A stretch of 55,673 nt of DNA from Rhodocyclaceae bacterium. Its GTDB lineage: Bacteria; Pseudomonadota; Gammaproteobacteria; Burkholderiales; Rhodocyclaceae. Shown here piece after piece: positions 54,514 through 55,673 of the stretch. The position numbers and the translations under genes are program-made. The notes under the pieces were generated by a model. That model had not been told where the DNA came from, made no database searches, and saw nothing but the letters and a program-made list of their open reading frames with translations. The stretch is taken from assembly GCA_013388985.1 (NCBI GenBank), contig JACAEF010000001.1:1-55673 (forward strand). The letters are read 5' to 3'. Every line of letters begins with the position of its first letter. Position 1 is the stretch's first letter.

Positions 54514-55571
54514 GCAAGACCATCGTCATCATGGCGGGCGGCACCGGCGGCCACATCATGCCGGGACTGGCCGTGGCGGACACAATGCGCGACGCCGGCT
54601 GGAAGGTGGTCTGGATGGGCAATCCCGAAGGCATGGAGGCAAAGCTCGTGCCGGCGCGCCATTACGAGATGGCCTGGGTGCGCTTTGCCGCCTTGCGCGG
54701 CAAGGGCTGGCTTCGGAAGCTCTTGCTGCCGCTCAACCTGTTGCGCGGCTTCTGGCAGGCATGGCGGGCCTTCGGCCGCATCCGCCCGAACGTCGTGCTC
54801 GGCATGGGCGGCTTCATCAGCTTTCCCGGCGGCATGATGGCGGCCTTGCGCGGCATTCCGCTGGTGCTGCACGAGCAGAATGCGATCCCTGGCCTCGCCA
54901 ACAAGGTGCTCGCCGGGGTCGCCGACCGGGTGCTCACCGGCTTTCCCGACGTGTTCAAGAAAGGCCAGTGGGTTGGCAACCCGGTGCGGCCGGAGATTGC
55001 CGTCTTGCCAGCGCCGACTTTGCGCCAAGCGCAGCGGGGGGAGGAGCGATTGCATCTGCTGGTGCTCGGCGGCAGCCTCGGTGCGGCAGCGCTCAACGAG
55101 ACGGTGCCCAAGGCGCTCGCGCTGCTGCCGCCAGAGGAGCGACCGGTGGTCGTGCATCAGTCCGGCGAAAAGCATCTCGAAGCCTTGCGGGCCGCCTACG
55201 CCGCCGCCGGCGTGCAGGCGCACACCGTCGCCTTCATCGAGGACATGGCGGGCGCCTATGCATGGGCGGACCTGGTGATCTGCCGCGCCGGCGCCTCGAC
55301 GGTCAGTGAGCTCGCCTGCGCGGGCGTGGCGAGCATCCTCGTGCCCTTTCCGCATGCGGTCGACGATCACCAGACCGCGAACGCGCGCTTCCTCGCCAGC
55401 GCCGGCGCTGCGATCCTGCTGCCGCAAGGCGAACTCACGCCGGAGCGGCTGGCGCTGATCCGCGACCTGAAACGCCCGCAGCTGCTCGAAATGGCCGAGA
55501 AGGCGCGCGCGCTGGCGATGCCCGATGCCACGGCCGCAGTGGCCCAGGCCTGCCAGGAGGTTTCGAAATGA
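54510..55571 (+). CDS. murG: MurG lipid II synthase with repeat-derived segment
   Basis: A 353-aa GT28 enzyme adding GlcNAc to lipid [21 protein letters not shown] is the N-terminal G-loop, [20 protein letters not shown] and [20 protein letters not shown] follow; the donor site has [20 protein letters not shown] and [36 protein letters not shown] in the interdomain linker is partly encoded by a dispersed repeat (54997-55021). Normal length. ATGA overlap with murC. Confidence 0.96.
   Translation: MSKTIVIMAGGTGGHIMPGLAVADTMRDAGWKVVWMGNPEGMEAKLVPARHYEMAWVRFAALRGKGWLRKLLLPLNLLRGFWQAWRAFGRIRPNVVLGMGGFISFPGGMMAALRGIPLVLHEQNAIPGLANKVLAGVADRVLTGFPDVFKKGQWVGNPVRPEIAVLPAPTLRQAQRGEERLHLLVLGGSLGAAALNETVPKALALLPPEERPVVVHQSGEKHLEALRAAYAAAGVQAHTVAFIEDMAGAYAWADLVICRAGASTVSELACAGVASILVPFPHAVDDHQTANARFLASAGAAILLPQGELTPERLALIRDLKRPQLLEMAEKARALAMPDATAAVAQACQEVSK
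54997..55021. repeat. Dispersed 25-bp repeat, in frame in murG
   Basis: 23 of 25 match the consensus (core GCCGTCTTGCCAGCGCCGAC). Read AVLPAPTL, in the linker between the two MurG domains. Confidence 0.75.
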
Positions 55572-55673
55572 AGCACAAGGTCAAACGCATCCACTTCGTC
55601 GGCAGCGAACGCACGCAGTCGCGTTCGCTCCTGCTTGAGGCGGCTGCGCGGCCTTCGGCCGCGGCCCCCCCCA
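55568..55673 (+). CDS. murC: murC start, disrupted or truncated at window end
   Basis: The first residues [12 protein letters not shown] are the normal start of UDP-MurNAc:L-Ala ligase in Betaproteobacteria and overlap murG by ATGA. The next residues should be the glycine-rich IGG.GMSG loop, but the frame gives SERTQSRSLLLEAAARPSAA instead. The sequence from 55604 holds a perfect 9-bp hairpin (AGCGAACGC / GCGTTCGCT, 55604-55629) and a second GC hairpin (55647-55663). Either an element interrupts murC or the contig end is chimeric. Confidence 0.6.
   Translation, partial: MKHKVKRIHFVGSERTQSRSLLLEAAARPSAAAPP

Overview
The window looks like one contig from a GC-rich Betaproteobacterium, most likely in or near the Rhodocyclales/Nitrosomonadales. 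This rests on the gene order uvrA-MFS-ssb, the divergent rsmI / yraN-diaA-BON lipoprotein block, a complete mraZ-to-murC dcw cluster, E. coli-type PyrC, and an EPS-associated MarR regulator beside gmd. Genus is inferred only. Both ends run into repeat-like, hairpin-rich sequence, and murC falls apart at the right edge, so the window probably coincides with assembly break points.

Layout. (1) 158-825: a FitAB-type toxin-antitoxin (TA) pair. (2) 912-23623, all on the minus strand: an exopolysaccharide/O-antigen-type locus. Reading from its promoter near 23640 it encodes an EPS MarR regulator, gmd, fcl, a UDP-xylose synthase, a frameshifted FkbM methyltransferase, a methyltransferase, an AsnB-like amidotransferase, four GT4, two GT2 and a PssD/PssE pair of glycosyltransferases, a second gmd paralog, a Wzx flippase, a frameshifted polymerase-like membrane protein, a carbamoyltransferase and an SDR epimerase. 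Most junctions are 4-bp ATGA/GTGA/TTGA overlaps. The product is probably a polymer with fucose-type and xylose-type sugars, decorated by methyl, carbamoyl and amide groups. (3) 23734-31472, minus strand: the four dTDP-rhamnose genes rmlB, rmlD, rmlA, rmlC in operon order, with TA or TA-like modules in every gap between them (HigBA, MntA-HepT, DUF4160-DUF2442, Phd-PIN, VapBC), a fossil Phd/VapC chimera downstream of rmlC and an H-NS-like gene overlapping rmlB. (4) 31509-34966: a Uma2-family protein and uvrA. (5) 35095-39421, plus strand: two more VapBC-type pairs, an MFS transporter, ssb and a TAXI-type binding protein. (6) 39408-44660: rfaE2, BON lipoprotein, diaA/gmhA, a HIRAN protein, yraN, rsmI, pyrC, a lipoprotein and RNase P RNA. 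(7) 44790-55673: the dcw cluster with a clear MraZ-box promoter.

Three things stand out. First, the rml operon is packed with co-oriented TA modules. One of them (DUF4160-DUF2442) is flanked by an exact 37-bp direct copy of the rmlA 5' end, so its arrival rebuilt the rmlA start. Second, a short dispersed element (about 25 bp, with an 85-bp hairpin-bearing long form) recurs roughly a dozen times, in several places inside reading frames, where it encodes PAPTF-, ASADF- or KVGA-like peptides. Third, murE begins almost directly at its ATP-binding loop and lacks the usual N-terminal UDP-binding domain.
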